A stretch of 64,000 nt of DNA, taken from positions 1 through 64,000 of the forward strand of contig JAQTPT010000010.1 of assembly GCA_028712795.1 (NCBI GenBank), in the 5' to 3' direction. Shown piece by piece: positions 45,193 through 54,901 of this stretch. Numbering within the stretch: position 1 is the first letter of the stretch; every line of letters starts with the position of its first letter. Source of the DNA: Methylococcales bacterium. Lineage in GTDB: Bacteria > Pseudomonadota > Gammaproteobacteria > Methylococcales > Methylomonadaceae. The translations under genes and the position numbers were made by a program. The notes under the pieces were generated by a model that made no database searches, was not told the origin of the DNA, and was given only the letters and a program-made list of their open reading frames with translations.

Positions 45193-45439
45193 AAATTCAT
45201 ATTTCCAGTGCAATATCCTGGGTAATTTTTGCTGACAGTATATCCTTAATGACGGTGGCAGCAGCAAACTGAAAAAACTCTTTTTTCCATTTTCTTTTAG
45301 GCATGGTTTTTATTCAGCGATTTCTGATTTTGGAAAAGACATTAACTACATTGATAAGCTGGAGCTTTCCAAAAAAATTAAATGAATGCTATGTAACACC
45401 GTAGAATAGTATGATTAAAAATTACTTCAAAGTAGGATT

Positions 45440-46294
45440 ATGGTCTCGAAACTGACAACAACAAATCATTGCTCCGATATTGTCGGATTAAAATATGTTT
45501 ACCCGGTTATTTCAAGGCGTATGGGTGGTTTGTCTGTAGGCATCAACTTTAATCCCAACAACGCGTGCAACTGGCGCTGCATTTATTGCCAGGTGCCCGA
45601 TCTAAAAATTGGCGCCGCGCCAGACATGGATTATAAATTATTGGAAGACGAGCTAAGTTTTTTTCTTGATGATGTGCTTAATGGTGATTTCTATGAGCGT
45701 TTCCAGGTTGATGAAGATAAGCGGGTCATTAAGGATATTGCCATTGCCGGTAATGGTGAGCCGACTAGCTTGAAGGATTTTGCCCGGGCGGTGGAGTTGA
45801 TTGGCAAGATAGCGACAGAGGCAGGGGTATTTCCGCAAAGTAACTATGTGTTGATCACTAATGGCAGTTTAGTGCATCAAACTAAAGTTCAGGCTGGTCT
45901 GAAGATATTACAATCTTATGGCGGCGAAGTCTGGTTTAAGCTGGACAGCGCTACAGAAGAAGGCAGGGCTTTGATTAACAATACTGCGCAAAGCTGCAAG
46001 GCAAGCATGAAAAACCTGATGCTTTCGGCGAGGTTATGCAAAACAAAACTGCAAACCTGTTTGGTTGACTATAACAGGCAAGGCTTCTCTGACAAGGAAA
46101 AACAGGCCTATCTTGATTTGTTGAAACGCATTAAAGAAAGGGGTTGTGACTTGCAGCGAGTGATGCTATATACACTTGCAAGGCCGTCGTTGCAGCCGGA
46201 GGCTATTCTGTTGGCGCCGCTGTCAACCGAAATATTAAATGCATTTGCCGATGATATTCGGCACTTGGGTTTTGAAGTGACTGTGAGCGTTTGA
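45440..46294 (+). CDS. radical SAM protein (COG0731-like)
   Basis: 284 aa. The [4Fe-4S]-SAM motif is NACNWRCIYCQVP (CxxxCxxC), followed by the SAM-binding AIAGNGEPTSLKDFARAVEL block and VLITNGSLVHQ. The layout matches the COG0731 group related to TYW1 wyosine synthases and other uncharacterised radical SAM enzymes. No partner gene is nearby to hint at a substrate; the neighbours are a decayed Wza gene and an IS remnant. Confidence 0.83.
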   Translation: MVSKLTTTNHCSDIVGLKYVYPVISRRMGGLSVGINFNPNNACNWRCIYCQVPDLKIGAAPDMDYKLLEDELSFFLDDVLNGDFYERFQVDEDKRVIKDIAIAGNGEPTSLKDFARAVELIGKIATEAGVFPQSNYVLITNGSLVHQTKVQAGLKILQSYGGEVWFKLDSATEEGRALINNTAQSCKASMKNLMLSARLCKTKLQTCLVDYNRQGFSDKEKQAYLDLLKRIKERGCDLQRVMLYTLARPSLQPEAILLAPLSTEILNAFADDIRHLGFEVTVSV

Positions 46295-46337
46295 TAGTGG
46301 GTTTGTTGTGAATTATAAGAAGCTGTCTGGCAAAACA

Positions 46338-47049
46338 TTAACAACAATTTGCAAGAGTTGATTTTAGCATCGCAATTCGGATCACATTTTCAGCAGTTGC
46401 AGGCAGTATTTCGAAATCCTTTGATAAGCCTCGGAAATAGCCTGGCCAAGAAAAAGTTCGCTCGACTACCCATCGTTTTGGCAGGACAGCCCAATTCCCT
46501 TCGATCTTTTCCGAAATACGCAATATCATCCCTATTTTGGTAGAAGTAAACTTAAGAGCGGTGCCACAATAACCCGTATCCCCGGAAAATGCTTTCAGTG
46601 ATGGGAATTTGCTGGCCGCCCCTTCCAATACTTCGCAAGCGCTTTTGGTGTCGCTCAGGTTGGCGGCATGGACCCTAACTTAGAGCGGGTTGTCGAGAAT
46701 ATCCACCACAATAATGTGCCGCTTATGCCCTTTAACTTTTTTACCAATATCACTCACTCGCTCTTCGCTGGCGTGCTGGGTTTTACGCATTGCGCATCGA
46801 TGATCACGTAACTGGGTAGAGCGGCTTGACCTTCTTTTTGGCGGTGGTAGGCCATCAACCGATCCAGGCATTTTTCCCGGATGCCCGTTTGTTCCATTTG
46901 CTGAAATGGTCGTATACGGTTTTCCAAGGCGGGATATCTTTCGGAATTATCCGCCACTGAATACCGCCTCTCAAAACATAGAGGATTGCGTCCATTATGG
47001 ATTTTTTGTGATGCTTATGTGCATTTCCGCGTTTGCGATTAAAGTTCAA
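46338..47049 (-). pseudogene. IS5-family transposase, broken
   Basis: Three colinear pieces: N-terminus 47049-46855 (DAILYVLRGGIQWRIIPKDI), middle 46871-46680 (KKVKGHKRHIIVVD, LDNPL), and C-terminus to 46338 (SGDTGYCGTALKF, then KRWVVERTFSWPGYFRGLSK). A frameshift separates the first two, and an in-frame TAA at 46680-46682 interrupts the second and third. The DDE residues are spread over the pieces. A sequence like an IS5-type end (GCTGTCTGGCAAAACA) lies near 46320, but no matching end was found at the other side. Confidence 0.8.
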
Positions 47050-47142
47050 CGAACAGAAATCTCAATGTAGTTGATTTCCAGCGTCCGCTTTACCTATAGG
47101 AGGTGTAAGCCTAAAACTGCTGTGTTAAGCTTTTTATGCGGA

Positions 47143-47622
47143 TCAATCCGGAGCTTTGCTTTTAACCCGAGTTCCCATGAGGTAATCAAACCATGGCCAA
47201 GTGACACACCAATTTGCGTTGGCTCCGCCAAGATGATGTTCATAATGCCAAGGCAAATGCCGCCTGGCCCAAACCAGATCCAGATGGGCTTTACGATGCT
47301 TGTAATAATAAAGGGCTAGAGACGCATAGACCGCGCTGGTAAATGAGGGAAATATGGAGAAGATTGGCACATGCAGCAGCACAATACCTGCCATCACTAC
47401 CAGTTCCTTACTTTGAGTATTCCAGGTTGTTAAGGTCAACTTTTGATAGCCTGGATCGACCATATTGTTAATGATGCAAATAGCATGGTGATCATGCAAA
47501 TGATATGCCCAAAAACTATGTAGTTTTTTCCCCAACGCATGTAGAATATATTTGTGCATCAGCCATTCACCTGCATTGGCATAAAGCAAACCTAGAAAGA
47601 ATTGAACGGCTAAGGTAACCAT
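47143..47622 (-). CDS. fatty acid hydroxylase/sterol desaturase-like membrane protein
   Basis: 159 aa, short for the superfamily. His boxes are HKYILHALG, YHLHDHH, and HLPWHYEHHLGGANANW, which would hold a di-iron centre. Hydrophobic segments are near residues 1-18 and 68-92. It is similar in length to small hydroxylases acting on carotenoids or lipids. The substrate is unknown. It is downstream of nothing obvious and lies next to the IS5 remnant. Confidence 0.78.
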   Translation of the reverse strand: MVTLAVQFFLGLLYANAGEWLMHKYILHALGKKLHSFWAYHLHDHHAICIINNMVDPGYQKLTLTTWNTQSKELVVMAGIVLLHVPIFSIFPSFTSAVYASLALYYYKHRKAHLDLVWARRHLPWHYEHHLGGANANWCVTWPWFDYLMGTRVKSKAPD

Positions 47623-47980
47623 GAGACATCGGAAATTATGTTCTTAGGGATTAAATGATTGTGGAAGTAACAAGAATAGATTGCATAAAATTAAGTGTAT
47701 TGCCGTTATGAAACCAGCACGGATATTTTCAGCCGTGTGCGCAATTATTCGTCTATCTGTTGAAAAACAATATTTCGTTCTTCAAGATCCGAATCTTCGA
47801 TTTATTTATTGAAGGGAAAGTTGCCTGATTTTTTCCAGTACTTTGATTTGGGTTATAAAAAATGATTATTGTATAAAAAACCTAACGGATCATCTCACAT
47901 GTCTTACATGCGGTGATATCAGTACCGTCCAAGGATTGCAGGGGATCGATAGAACGTTAACTCATCTTTTGATACCCGTT
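47623..47980. other. gene-free stretch
   Basis: About 360 bp between two minus-strand membrane-protein genes, A+T rich. No gene, REP or RNA was seen; it should carry the promoter of the hydroxylase-like gene. Confidence 0.35.
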
Positions 47981-48223
47981 TTAGAATACCAGCCAAAGTG
48001 CGACAAGCGGCGCGATATTTAACAGGATGACCCCGATTTTATAAACGCTCATACCGGCATAGTGGAGTGTGTCGAAAGTTTCGGCCGAGAGGTTGAACCA
48101 TCGGCAATGAAGGCGGTACATCCAGTCGTGGGCAAAGCAGAACATGCCAAACCAGACCAGAAGTATCGAATAGTTAAAGGCAAAACTGTAAAGCAAAATC
48201 TCTTTGAGGGTTTCGGGGTTCAT
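47981..48223 (-). CDS. small membrane protein (DUF6868-like)
   Basis: 80 aa with two hydrophobic helices: LLYSFAFNYSILLVWFGMFC near residues 10-30 and YKIGVILLNIAPLVALWLVF at the C-terminus. Between them is the conserved-looking FAHDWMYRLHCRWFNLSAET block. I recall this pattern from a family of ~80-residue proteins of unknown function in aquatic gammaproteobacteria. It stands alone. Confidence 0.65.
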   Translation of the reverse strand: MNPETLKEILLYSFAFNYSILLVWFGMFCFAHDWMYRLHCRWFNLSAETFDTLHYAGMSVYKIGVILLNIAPLVALWLVF

Positions 48224-48926
48224 GGCGGTATCTCACATAATGGGTATTTACCCTGTTCAAAAGGATCTGGGTTGATAAATCGGATCCCAAAATTAAAAAC
48301 ATCTTGGCGATCTCATTGATTCTTACAGTCGACTTATGAATTGAATGCAAGAAAGGTTGTTGGGATGGAAATTCAATAGACTTTCACTCCCTTGCATATC
48401 CCATCAAAGGAATTGTACAAAATTAGGTCTATGAATGGCAAGCGTGATAACCGGTGTTGCGGTTGTACATGCAAGTAAACGAAACAGTTTTAATCGGTGT
48501 CTTTATTTATCTTCCAACGTTTCGATACGATAAATCATCTTGCAAGATACAGCAACTTAAACTTCGACATTACAGATTCAATAGTTTGAACCTTTCAGTT
48601 TCTATGACCGTTCAAACCAGCTTCTGCGTATAAGCCAAAAATGCATTCCCAGCTAAAGCCACGATAAAAATACCAGCCTTCCAGCTCAAAACAGATCATT
48701 TTACAGTCGCAACACTACTTCGTTAGCGAAGCTTATTTCCGGCATCCCATTGCCCAATTCCATTTTCATAAATGCGTTTTTAAGCTTACAAGCTTAAGAC
48801 AACCAACTTTTCCTTTGTTATGATACCACTTGCTAGCGGCAGAAAAGCGAGACGGGTTTTTTATTAAAACCCCTTTTGCCTTTTTCTTTTGTTGCATATT
48901 CAATTTAATTTTATCAGGAGTTTTCT
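48224..48926. other. gene-free stretch upstream of icd
   Basis: About 700 bp without a credible gene. Near the right end a hairpin GGGTTTT / AAAACCC (48854-48877) precedes a T-rich stretch and lies 50 nt before the icd ATG; it may be a terminator or part of the icd leader. No other feature stands out. Confidence 0.4.
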
Positions 48927-50219
48927 ATGACCCGTCTCACGCCACCGCCTAACGGCAGCGCCATAACGATGCAAAATGGTAAGCTCGTCGTGCCTGATAA
49001 CCCTATCATTCCCTACATAGAAGGGGATGGAACCGGGCCGGATATATGGCGTGCCACGGTTCGCGTTTTAGACGCGGCGGTTGCAAGCGCTTATGGTGGG
49101 CAAAGGAAAATTCACTGGCTGGAAGTTTATGCGGGTGGAAAAGCCAATACGCTTTTAAATACCTGGCTTCCTGATGAAACCGTTGACGCCTGCCGGAATT
49201 ATTTAGTGTCCATTAAAGGTCCGTTGACCACGCCAATAGGCGGCGGTATCCGGTCTTTAAACGTGGCGTTGCGGCAATTGCTGGATATGTATGTTTGCCT
49301 GCGTCCGGTCAGGTGGTTTCAAGGCGTGCCCTCGCCGGTAAAAAATCCTGGCGCGGTTGATATGGTTATTTTCAGGGAAAATACTGAAGATATTTATGCA
49401 GGCCTGGAATTTGAGCAAGGCAGCGACGAAAACAAGCTATTCATGCGCCTGTTGAAGGAAAACTTCCCCAAACAATTCAGTAAAATCCGTTTTCCGGAAA
49501 CCTCGGGTATTGGCATCAAGCCCGTGTCACAAGAGGGCACGGAACGCTTGGTTCGCTCTGCCATTGACTATTGCCTGATCAATAAACGCAAAAGTCTGAC
49601 GATTGTGCATAAGGGCAATATTATGAAATTCACCGAAGGGGCATTCCGTAACTGGGCTTATGCCGTCGCCGAACGTGAATATGCCGGGCAAACGTATTCA
49701 TGGGCGCAATGGGAAAAAACCCGTTCACAGTCAGGCGAAGCAGCCGCGAATAAAGAACAGGCGGACGCTTTGGCAAGCGGCCGCATCTTGATTAAAGATG
49801 CCATTGCTGATATCGCCCTGCAACAAGTGTTAACGCGGCCAGAAGATTTTGATGTGATCGCCACCTTGAATTTGAATGGCGATTATTTATCCGACGCCTT
49901 GGCCGCGCAAGTGGGCGGAATCGGTATCGCGCCCGGCGGCAACATCAATTATCAAACCGGGACGGCTGTTTTTGAGGCCACCCACGGCACTGCGCCCAAA
50001 TACGCGAATCTGGATAAAGTCAATCCCGGCTCATTGATCCTGTCGGGTGAAATGATGTTGCGCTATATGGGCTGGTTTGAAGCGGCGGACGCCATTATCA
50101 GCGCGATGGACGCCGCTATCGCCAGCAAACGGGTAACCTACGATTTCGCGCGCCTGATGAATAACGCCATGGAAGTCAAGTGCAGCGAATTTGCTGATGT
50201 ATTGATTGAGAACTTTTAG
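48927..50219 (+). CDS. icd: NADP-dependent isocitrate dehydrogenase
   Basis: TCA-cycle enzyme converting isocitrate to 2-oxoglutarate and CO2. 430 aa, the E. coli type. [18 protein letters not shown] is the N-terminal signature. The regulatory Ser lies in [20 protein letters not shown], the site phosphorylated by AceK in enterics. [14 protein letters not shown] and [13 protein letters not shown] are substrate and cofactor contacts. The ribosome site CAGGAG is well spaced. It is monocistronic. Confidence 0.97.
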   Translation: MTRLTPPPNGSAITMQNGKLVVPDNPIIPYIEGDGTGPDIWRATVRVLDAAVASAYGGQRKIHWLEVYAGGKANTLLNTWLPDETVDACRNYLVSIKGPLTTPIGGGIRSLNVALRQLLDMYVCLRPVRWFQGVPSPVKNPGAVDMVIFRENTEDIYAGLEFEQGSDENKLFMRLLKENFPKQFSKIRFPETSGIGIKPVSQEGTERLVRSAIDYCLINKRKSLTIVHKGNIMKFTEGAFRNWAYAVAEREYAGQTYSWAQWEKTRSQSGEAAANKEQADALASGRILIKDAIADIALQQVLTRPEDFDVIATLNLNGDYLSDALAAQVGGIGIAPGGNINYQTGTAVFEATHGTAPKYANLDKVNPGSLILSGEMMLRYMGWFEAADAIISAMDAAIASKRVTYDFARLMNNAMEVKCSEFADVLIENF

Positions 50220-50487
50220 ATAAGGTACAGGGTTAAAGGGCGGCCGTGGTGAATTATGGGGCCTCTGAAATTCAAAAAAAGCCTTCTCCCTCTGAGAGAA
50301 TGCCGGGATGCGGGTTTTAAAATCATACGCCCTTTCACTTCGTGAGGGTTAAGGGGATGGGATATTAATCCTCAAATTATTTCGTGTATATTGTTAAGTA
50401 ATTATGTACCTAAGAAATAATCGATATAATGACTTTGATGACAGCACTTATTACCTCTTCTGGCAACCCGTTTAAGCAGGATCAAAA

Positions 50488-50892
50488 ATGACTAAAGAAA
50501 TTATCCAGACAAATAAAGCGCCCAAGGTCATCGGGACTTATTCACAAGCCGTCAAAGTCGACCACACTGTTTATCTTTCAGGACAAATCCCCTTGGTGCC
50601 TGAAACCATGACAATTGTCGAAGGCGATATGACGGCGCAAGTCACCCAGGTATTCGACAATTTAAAAGCCGTTGCAGAAGCCGCGGGAGGAGGCCTTGAT
50701 GATATAGTCAAGTTGAATGTTTTTTTAACTGATTTATCACATTTTCCCTTGGTCAATGAAATCATGGGGCGTTATTTTCAAGAGCCTTACCCCGCAAGGG
50801 CCGCTATTGGTGTTGCCGCTTTGCCTAAAAATGCCGGTGTGGAAATGGATGGGATTATGTTTCTGAAACCCCAGGAATATCCAGCATCTTAA
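50488..50892 (+). CDS. ridA: RidA family 2-iminopropanoate deaminase
   Basis: 134-aa RidA/YjgF protein that hydrolyses reactive enamines and imines formed by PLP enzymes. The signature includes [30 protein letters not shown] and the catalytic Arg in [20 protein letters not shown]. It lies about 110 bp upstream of recG on the same strand. Confidence 0.95.
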   Translation: MTKEIIQTNKAPKVIGTYSQAVKVDHTVYLSGQIPLVPETMTIVEGDMTAQVTQVFDNLKAVAEAAGGGLDDIVKLNVFLTDLSHFPLVNEIMGRYFQEPYPARAAIGVAALPKNAGVEMDGIMFLKPQEYPAS

Positions 50893-51000
50893 TATTTAAA
50901 AATCAGTAGACAAAGCGGCAGATTGATTTCGTTTTTTCCTTTATAATCAGCGCCAATTTTTGTTCATTTATGCGGATTTAGTCTTTATTCATGGGTCAAC

Positions 51001-53088
51001 GTGAATTACCTTAACCAGCCGGTTGGTAAATTGTCAGGGATAGGAGCCCAAACGTTAAGCCGTCTGGAAAAGCTCGGTATCCGTGTGATCCAGGATCTTA
51101 TTTTTCATCTGCCGCTCCGTTATGAAGACAGGACCCGGATTTATCCTATCGGCTCTTTGATGGCGGGCATGACGGTGCTTGTTTGCGGTAGGGTTGAGTT
51201 TATTGATGTTTTACCCAGAGGCCGCAAAAGTCTGATTTGCAGAATCAGAGATGACACCGGCTTTATCTCATTAAGATTTTTTCATTTCAGCGCCAACCAG
51301 CACAATACCCTAAAGCCGGGGACATTAATCAGTTGTTTTGCCGAAGTGCGGCACGGCTTTGCCGGACTGGAAATGGTTCATCCCGAATATCAGGTTATTG
51401 CAAGTCCAGACACGCATATTACGGAAACCCGATTAACCCCCGTTTATCCGTTAACAGAAGGGTTAAGTCAAACCACCTTAAGAAAAGCGGTCAAACAGGC
51501 ATTAAGCCACTGCGCCAGTGAGCCCAAGCTGTTGGTGGACTGGATTCCCGAAGCGATTTTAAAAAAATATCATTACCCGTCGCTGGCTGAAGCCATACAA
51601 ACCCTGCATGCGCCTGATGAATCAGTCACGATTGAGGCATTACAAAACGGTAGTGTTCCCGCGCTTAAACGGCTGGCGTTTGAAGAGCTGCTGGCCCATC
51701 ATCTGAGTTTGAAGACAAGCAGAAATAAAACCAAGGCTTGGCAAGCGCCAGTGTTCGAAGGTTCCAGCGCTAAAACCATCACAGAACAGTTTTTAAATTC
51801 CTTGCCTTTCAAGCTAACACGAGCGCAGCAACGCGTCATCGCCGAAATCGAGGCGGATTGCCGCCTGCAACATCCCATGATGCGGCTGGTTCAGGGCGAT
51901 GTCGGTTCAGGCAAAACCATTGTTTCCGCTTACGCGGCCTTACTGGCGTTAACTGCGGGTTATCAGGTTGCGGTTATGGCGCCCACTGAACTATTGGCAG
52001 AACAGCATAACCGTAATTTCAGCGCGTGGCTTGAAGGTTTTCAGACTAACGTCGTTTTTTTGACAGGTCAAATTAAAGGCAACGCCCGCAAAGCGCTTTT
52101 ACAAGGGATTGTGGAGGGTTCGGCGGGTATAATAATCGGCACGCACGCGTTATTCCAGGAGAGTGTCAACTTCCACCGGTTGGGCCTGGTTATCATTGAC
52201 GAACAACACCGTTTTGGAGTGCATCAGCGGCTGGCGCTGAGAGAAAAAGGGCAACAGGGCAACACCAGACCGCATCAATTAGTGATGACGGCCACCCCGA
52301 TTCCCCGTACTCTGGCGATGTTGCAATATTCCGATCTGGATATATCCATTATTGATGAACTGCCTCCCGGTAGAAAGCCTATTGTCACCAGCGTGATTCC
52401 CGCCGAGCGCCGCGCTGAAGTGATCGACCGGATTAATAGTTGGGTCGATAAAAAACGCCAGGTTTATTGGGTGTGTACTTTGATAGAAGAGTCGGAAGTT
52501 TTACAATGCGAAGCTGCGGAAAAAACGGCTGACTATTTGACGCAGGCTTTACCCAATGTGCGAGTCGCCTTGATTCATGGGCGCATGAAAAGCACCGATA
52601 AAGAGGTTGTCATGCAGGCCTTTAAAAATCACCGGATTGATTTGCTGGTTGCCACTACCGTTATTGAGGTTGGCGTCGATGTTCCGAATGCGGGTTTAAT
52701 GATCATCGAAAACCCCGAACGCCTGGGGCTTTCCCAACTGCATCAATTGCGCGGACGGGTTGGGCGCGGGAAGGACGACAGTTACTGTTTGCTGATGTAC
52801 CAATCGCCCTTGTCGGATATCGCGCGCCAGCGCCTGGGTATTTTAAGGGACAGCAATGACGGTTTCGTTATCGCCGAAAAAGACCTGGAATTACGCGGCC
52901 CCGGCGAAGTGATGGGCACACGGCAAACCGGCGCAGTCAACTTTAAAATTGCCGATTTAGCCAGGGATGCCGATTTGCTGGAGGCTATCCAGCAAACCGG
53001 CGAGCAAATTTTCAACCAAGCGCCCCAAGCCATACAACCTTTATGTGATCGCTGGCTGGGCACATCCACAGTTTATGCCGAGGTTTAG
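51001..53088 (+). CDS. recG: ATP-dependent DNA helicase RecG
   Basis: 695-aa branch-migration helicase for stalled forks and recombination intermediates. The start is a GTG at 51001 (MNYLNQPVGKLSGIGAQTLS). The wedge/OB domain covers about residues 50-150. Helicase motifs are VQGDVGSGKTIVSAYAALLA (I), VIIDEQHRFGVHQRLAL (II, DEQH), MTATPIPRTLAM (III) and LRGRVGRGKDDSYCLL (VI). The ubiC ATG follows after 5 nt. Confidence 0.96.
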   Translation: MNYLNQPVGKLSGIGAQTLSRLEKLGIRVIQDLIFHLPLRYEDRTRIYPIGSLMAGMTVLVCGRVEFIDVLPRGRKSLICRIRDDTGFISLRFFHFSANQHNTLKPGTLISCFAEVRHGFAGLEMVHPEYQVIASPDTHITETRLTPVYPLTEGLSQTTLRKAVKQALSHCASEPKLLVDWIPEAILKKYHYPSLAEAIQTLHAPDESVTIEALQNGSVPALKRLAFEELLAHHLSLKTSRNKTKAWQAPVFEGSSAKTITEQFLNSLPFKLTRAQQRVIAEIEADCRLQHPMMRLVQGDVGSGKTIVSAYAALLALTAGYQVAVMAPTELLAEQHNRNFSAWLEGFQTNVVFLTGQIKGNARKALLQGIVEGSAGIIIGTHALFQESVNFHRLGLVIIDEQHRFGVHQRLALREKGQQGNTRPHQLVMTATPIPRTLAMLQYSDLDISIIDELPPGRKPIVTSVIPAERRAEVIDRINSWVDKKRQVYWVCTLIEESEVLQCEAAEKTADYLTQALPNVRVALIHGRMKSTDKEVVMQAFKNHRIDLLVATTVIEVGVDVPNAGLMIIENPERLGLSQLHQLRGRVGRGKDDSYCLLMYQSPLSDIARQRLGILRDSNDGFVIAEKDLELRGPGEVMGTRQTGAVNFKIADLARDADLLEAIQQTGEQIFNQAPQAIQPLCDRWLGTSTVYAEV

Positions 53089-53093
53089 TTCAG

Positions 53094-53657
53094 ATGGACG
53101 CGAAAAGTTTCTTATTTAACTGCGAACCGTTATGGCAGGAAAACCGGCCGGGCTTGCGCCATAAAATCCCTGAAAATGTTCAGTCATGGACGTATGAATC
53201 CGGCTCCTTAACCCAGCGGTTACGGGATATTTACGGCGCTGGCATTGCGGTTAAAATCTTGCTGCAACGCTGGCAAACCCCTTTCTTAAGTGAGCGCCGT
53301 TTACTCAAACTACCCGAACATCACTACAATTTAACGCGCGAAGTGTTACTCCATATCAACGGCAAGCCGCTGATTCTGGCGCGGACCATAATTCCCAAAA
53401 GCACCATAAAAGCGGCTAAAAGCAATTTATCAAAGTTGGGCAATCGCCCGTTGGGAGAAATCATTTTTTCTTATCCCAAGCTGGAACGCATCGCTATGGA
53501 CGTGACCTTGATTAACCCGTCCACATGGACGCAACCAGCGCTTGCGGAAGCGGGCATCAATCAACCGGTATGGGGCAGGCGAACGGTATACGCCATTGCA
53601 CACAAGCACATGCTGGTGAGTGAGTTTTTTTTGCCGGAAGTTTTGGGAAGTTTTTAG
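53094..53657 (+). CDS. ubiC: chorismate lyase
   Basis: 187-aa enzyme releasing pyruvate from chorismate to give 4-hydroxybenzoate, the first step to ubiquinone. Recognised by LTQRLRDIYGAGIAVKILLQ, LTREVLLHINGKPLILARTI and LGNRPLGEIIF, with the product-binding Arg and Glu in place. It starts 5 nt after the recG stop, so recG-ubiC are cotranscribed. Confidence 0.9.
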   Translation: MDAKSFLFNCEPLWQENRPGLRHKIPENVQSWTYESGSLTQRLRDIYGAGIAVKILLQRWQTPFLSERRLLKLPEHHYNLTREVLLHINGKPLILARTIIPKSTIKAAKSNLSKLGNRPLGEIIFSYPKLERIAMDVTLINPSTWTQPALAEAGINQPVWGRRTVYAIAHKHMLVSEFFLPEVLGSF

Positions 53658-53901
53658 ACTATAGCTGTTTTTGAGTGACGCCAGCGTACTCACCGCCGAA
53701 TATGACAATATCAGCCGACTGGTAGTGAGGCGCCACCGGGAGTGACGCCGCCAATGCGCTCTTGGAAATGGGAGTACCTCTGCAAGTGAAGTTGCGCCCG
53801 CACACTTTAAAAAATGACGTCTATTTTTAGAACTCATATTAAGTAACTTCTGAATTATTTGCGATCATTCCGCTCATTGAACAGTGGTTAGCTATTTGTT
53901 A

Positions 53902-53928
53902 TAGCGGCAGATTCTTAGCTGCCGCTAC
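53902..53928 (-). repeat. REP-like palindrome downstream of ubiC
   Basis: The minus strand reads GTAG, with AGCGGCAG, an 8-nt loop and CTGCCGCT as perfect arms. It belongs to a different sequence family from the other REPs here but has the same form. Confidence 0.6.
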
Positions 53929-53939
53929 CCGCACCGCTC

Positions 53940-54117
53940 GCCGAGAAAAACCTTGCAATCGAGCACCATTTATCATCGAATAGCCTTTAAGCTGCCAGTG
54001 CATCACCTCGGGGCCTTCACCTGAACTGGTTGAATTTCTCATATTAATAAGAGAGCTGTAAGAGCCAAATCGTCGCTTCCCGACCCATGACATTGGGCGC
54101 ACTGAGAGGCTAACATG
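53940..54117 (-). pseudogene. possible decayed cytochrome c fragment
   Basis: The minus strand encodes a haem motif CAQCHG (codons at 54101-54087) in one frame. After a TGA, the neighbouring frame gives SSLINMRNSTSSGEGPEVMH and WQLKGYS, a pattern similar to the region after the haem motif in c4/c553-type cytochromes. A frameshift is required to join them. The rest of 53658-54288 shows no gene. Confidence 0.35.
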
Positions 54118-54288
54118 CGGCTTGCATGAATAGTGTTTTTGCAGGGTAAGGCGGATTGGCAGCGCTCATGGGAAGAACAAAACAAAGCCCGGGCACAAAA
54201 TGACTGTAGGTTGAAGCGTATAGATTACGCATGGTTAACTCCACTAATTAAATTTAAAGCATGTTTCATACATTGCCTAAAACAAGGT

Positions 54289-54471
54289 TTATTTGCCCAC
54301 ATGCGCCAAGGCCCGTAAGCTTTTGTATTGTGTTTTATTTACTATTTCCAAATTTAAAGTGAATCCAGCGACTGCGGGTTTCGATCGTTTGCCTTTGCGG
54401 GCCTTGTGGTAAGCGCTGAGCAGGTTCTCAAAGCTGATGACTTCAGGCCAGATTCTACCGATGCGTTTCAT
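54289..54471 (-). pseudogene. reverse transcriptase N-terminal stub (DGR/group II-like)
   Basis: 60 codons. The first ~43 match the start of retroelement reverse transcriptases: MKRIGRIWPEVISFENLLSA, YHKARKGKRSKPAVAGF, TLNLE. In intact proteins the fingers and the YxDD catalytic palm follow for another 300 residues. Here the frame changes to unrelated sequence after NLE and ends. It starts 14 nt after the Avd-like gene, exactly where a DGR reverse transcriptase would be. No catalytic domain was found in the 400 bp downstream. Confidence 0.7.
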
Positions 54472-54485
54472 TTTGAAAGATGTAT

Positions 54486-54833
54486 TTACGGCGTATCAAC
54501 GCTTTTTAACCAGCCGCCGACTTGTTTACCTAGTTCTTCCAACAGTCTGGCTCCCTGTTCGTAACGCTTAGCAGGGATGGTTTGCAACTCATACGCCATT
54601 CTCCACAGATGCCGAACTACCGCCAGACGTCTGTTTGCGAGTTTTAACACATCACGCTTGTTTGTGACATAGGCCGCTTCCACCAAAAGTTCGAGTATCT
54701 CGATCATGCCTGATTCCAGCCGCTCACCAAGCGTAAAACGCCGGTTGCGGGGAAAATTATCCAATAACGGTATCAGCCATATCAAAAGCGTATGGCAATC
54801 CTGAACGGCTTTAGGCAAAGAATTTGCGGTCAT
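54486..54833 (-). CDS. Avd-like DGR accessory protein (four-helix bundle)
   Basis: 115 aa, all helical and basic. The pattern LPKAVQDCHTLLIWLIPLLD, NFPRNRRFTLGERLESGMIE, ILELLVEAAYVTNKRDVLKL and LWRMAYELQTIPAKRYEQGA matches the Avd/S23-like four-helix-bundle proteins that form a pentameric barrel with DGR reverse transcriptases and are needed for mutagenic retrohoming. It lies between the putative target gene and the reverse transcriptase stub, the standard DGR order. It appears intact although its partner enzyme is broken. Confidence 0.8.
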   Translation of the reverse strand: MTANSLPKAVQDCHTLLIWLIPLLDNFPRNRRFTLGERLESGMIEILELLVEAAYVTNKRDVLKLANRRLAVVRHLWRMAYELQTIPAKRYEQGARLLEELGKQVGGWLKSVDTP

Positions 54834-54848
54834 TTAAAAAATTTTTCG

Positions 54849-54868
54849 ATGGGGGGCTTTGCCCCCAT
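54849..54868. terminator. GC-rich hairpin after the target gene
   Basis: ATGGGGGGC, loop TTT, GCCCCCAT, with one bulged G, 34 nt after the stop of the 972-aa gene. DGR targets typically carry a short hairpin just 3' of the variable region that helps homing. It may equally be a terminator, but on the minus strand it is followed by CG and then A/T, not by a clean T-run. Confidence 0.5.
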
Positions 54869-54901
54869 ACCCCCAAAAGGGAAAAAGCAAAAAGATAAAA
54901 G

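Noticed and set aside
45300..45440. Possible regulatory RNA upstream of the radical SAM gene
   Set aside because: No conserved riboswitch core or stable structure could be recognised by eye in this A+T-rich stretch.
46300..47142. Terminal inverted repeats of the IS5 remnant
   Set aside because: An end-like sequence (GCTGTCTGGCAAAACA) is visible on one side only; no matching partner or target duplication was found.
50220..50487. Stem-loop-like patches between icd and ridA (CCTTCTCCCTCTGAGAGAA, CCCTTTCACTTCGTGAGGG)
   Set aside because: Arms are imperfect, no T-run follows, and the sequences look like common low-complexity intergenic repeats; not strong enough to call a terminator or REP.
53658..54288. 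Search for a DGR template repeat downstream of the RT stub
   Set aside because: No stretch resembling 54905-55012 with A-rich variable positions was found on either strand here, nor in the 67 bp between the target and avd; the template is missing from the window.
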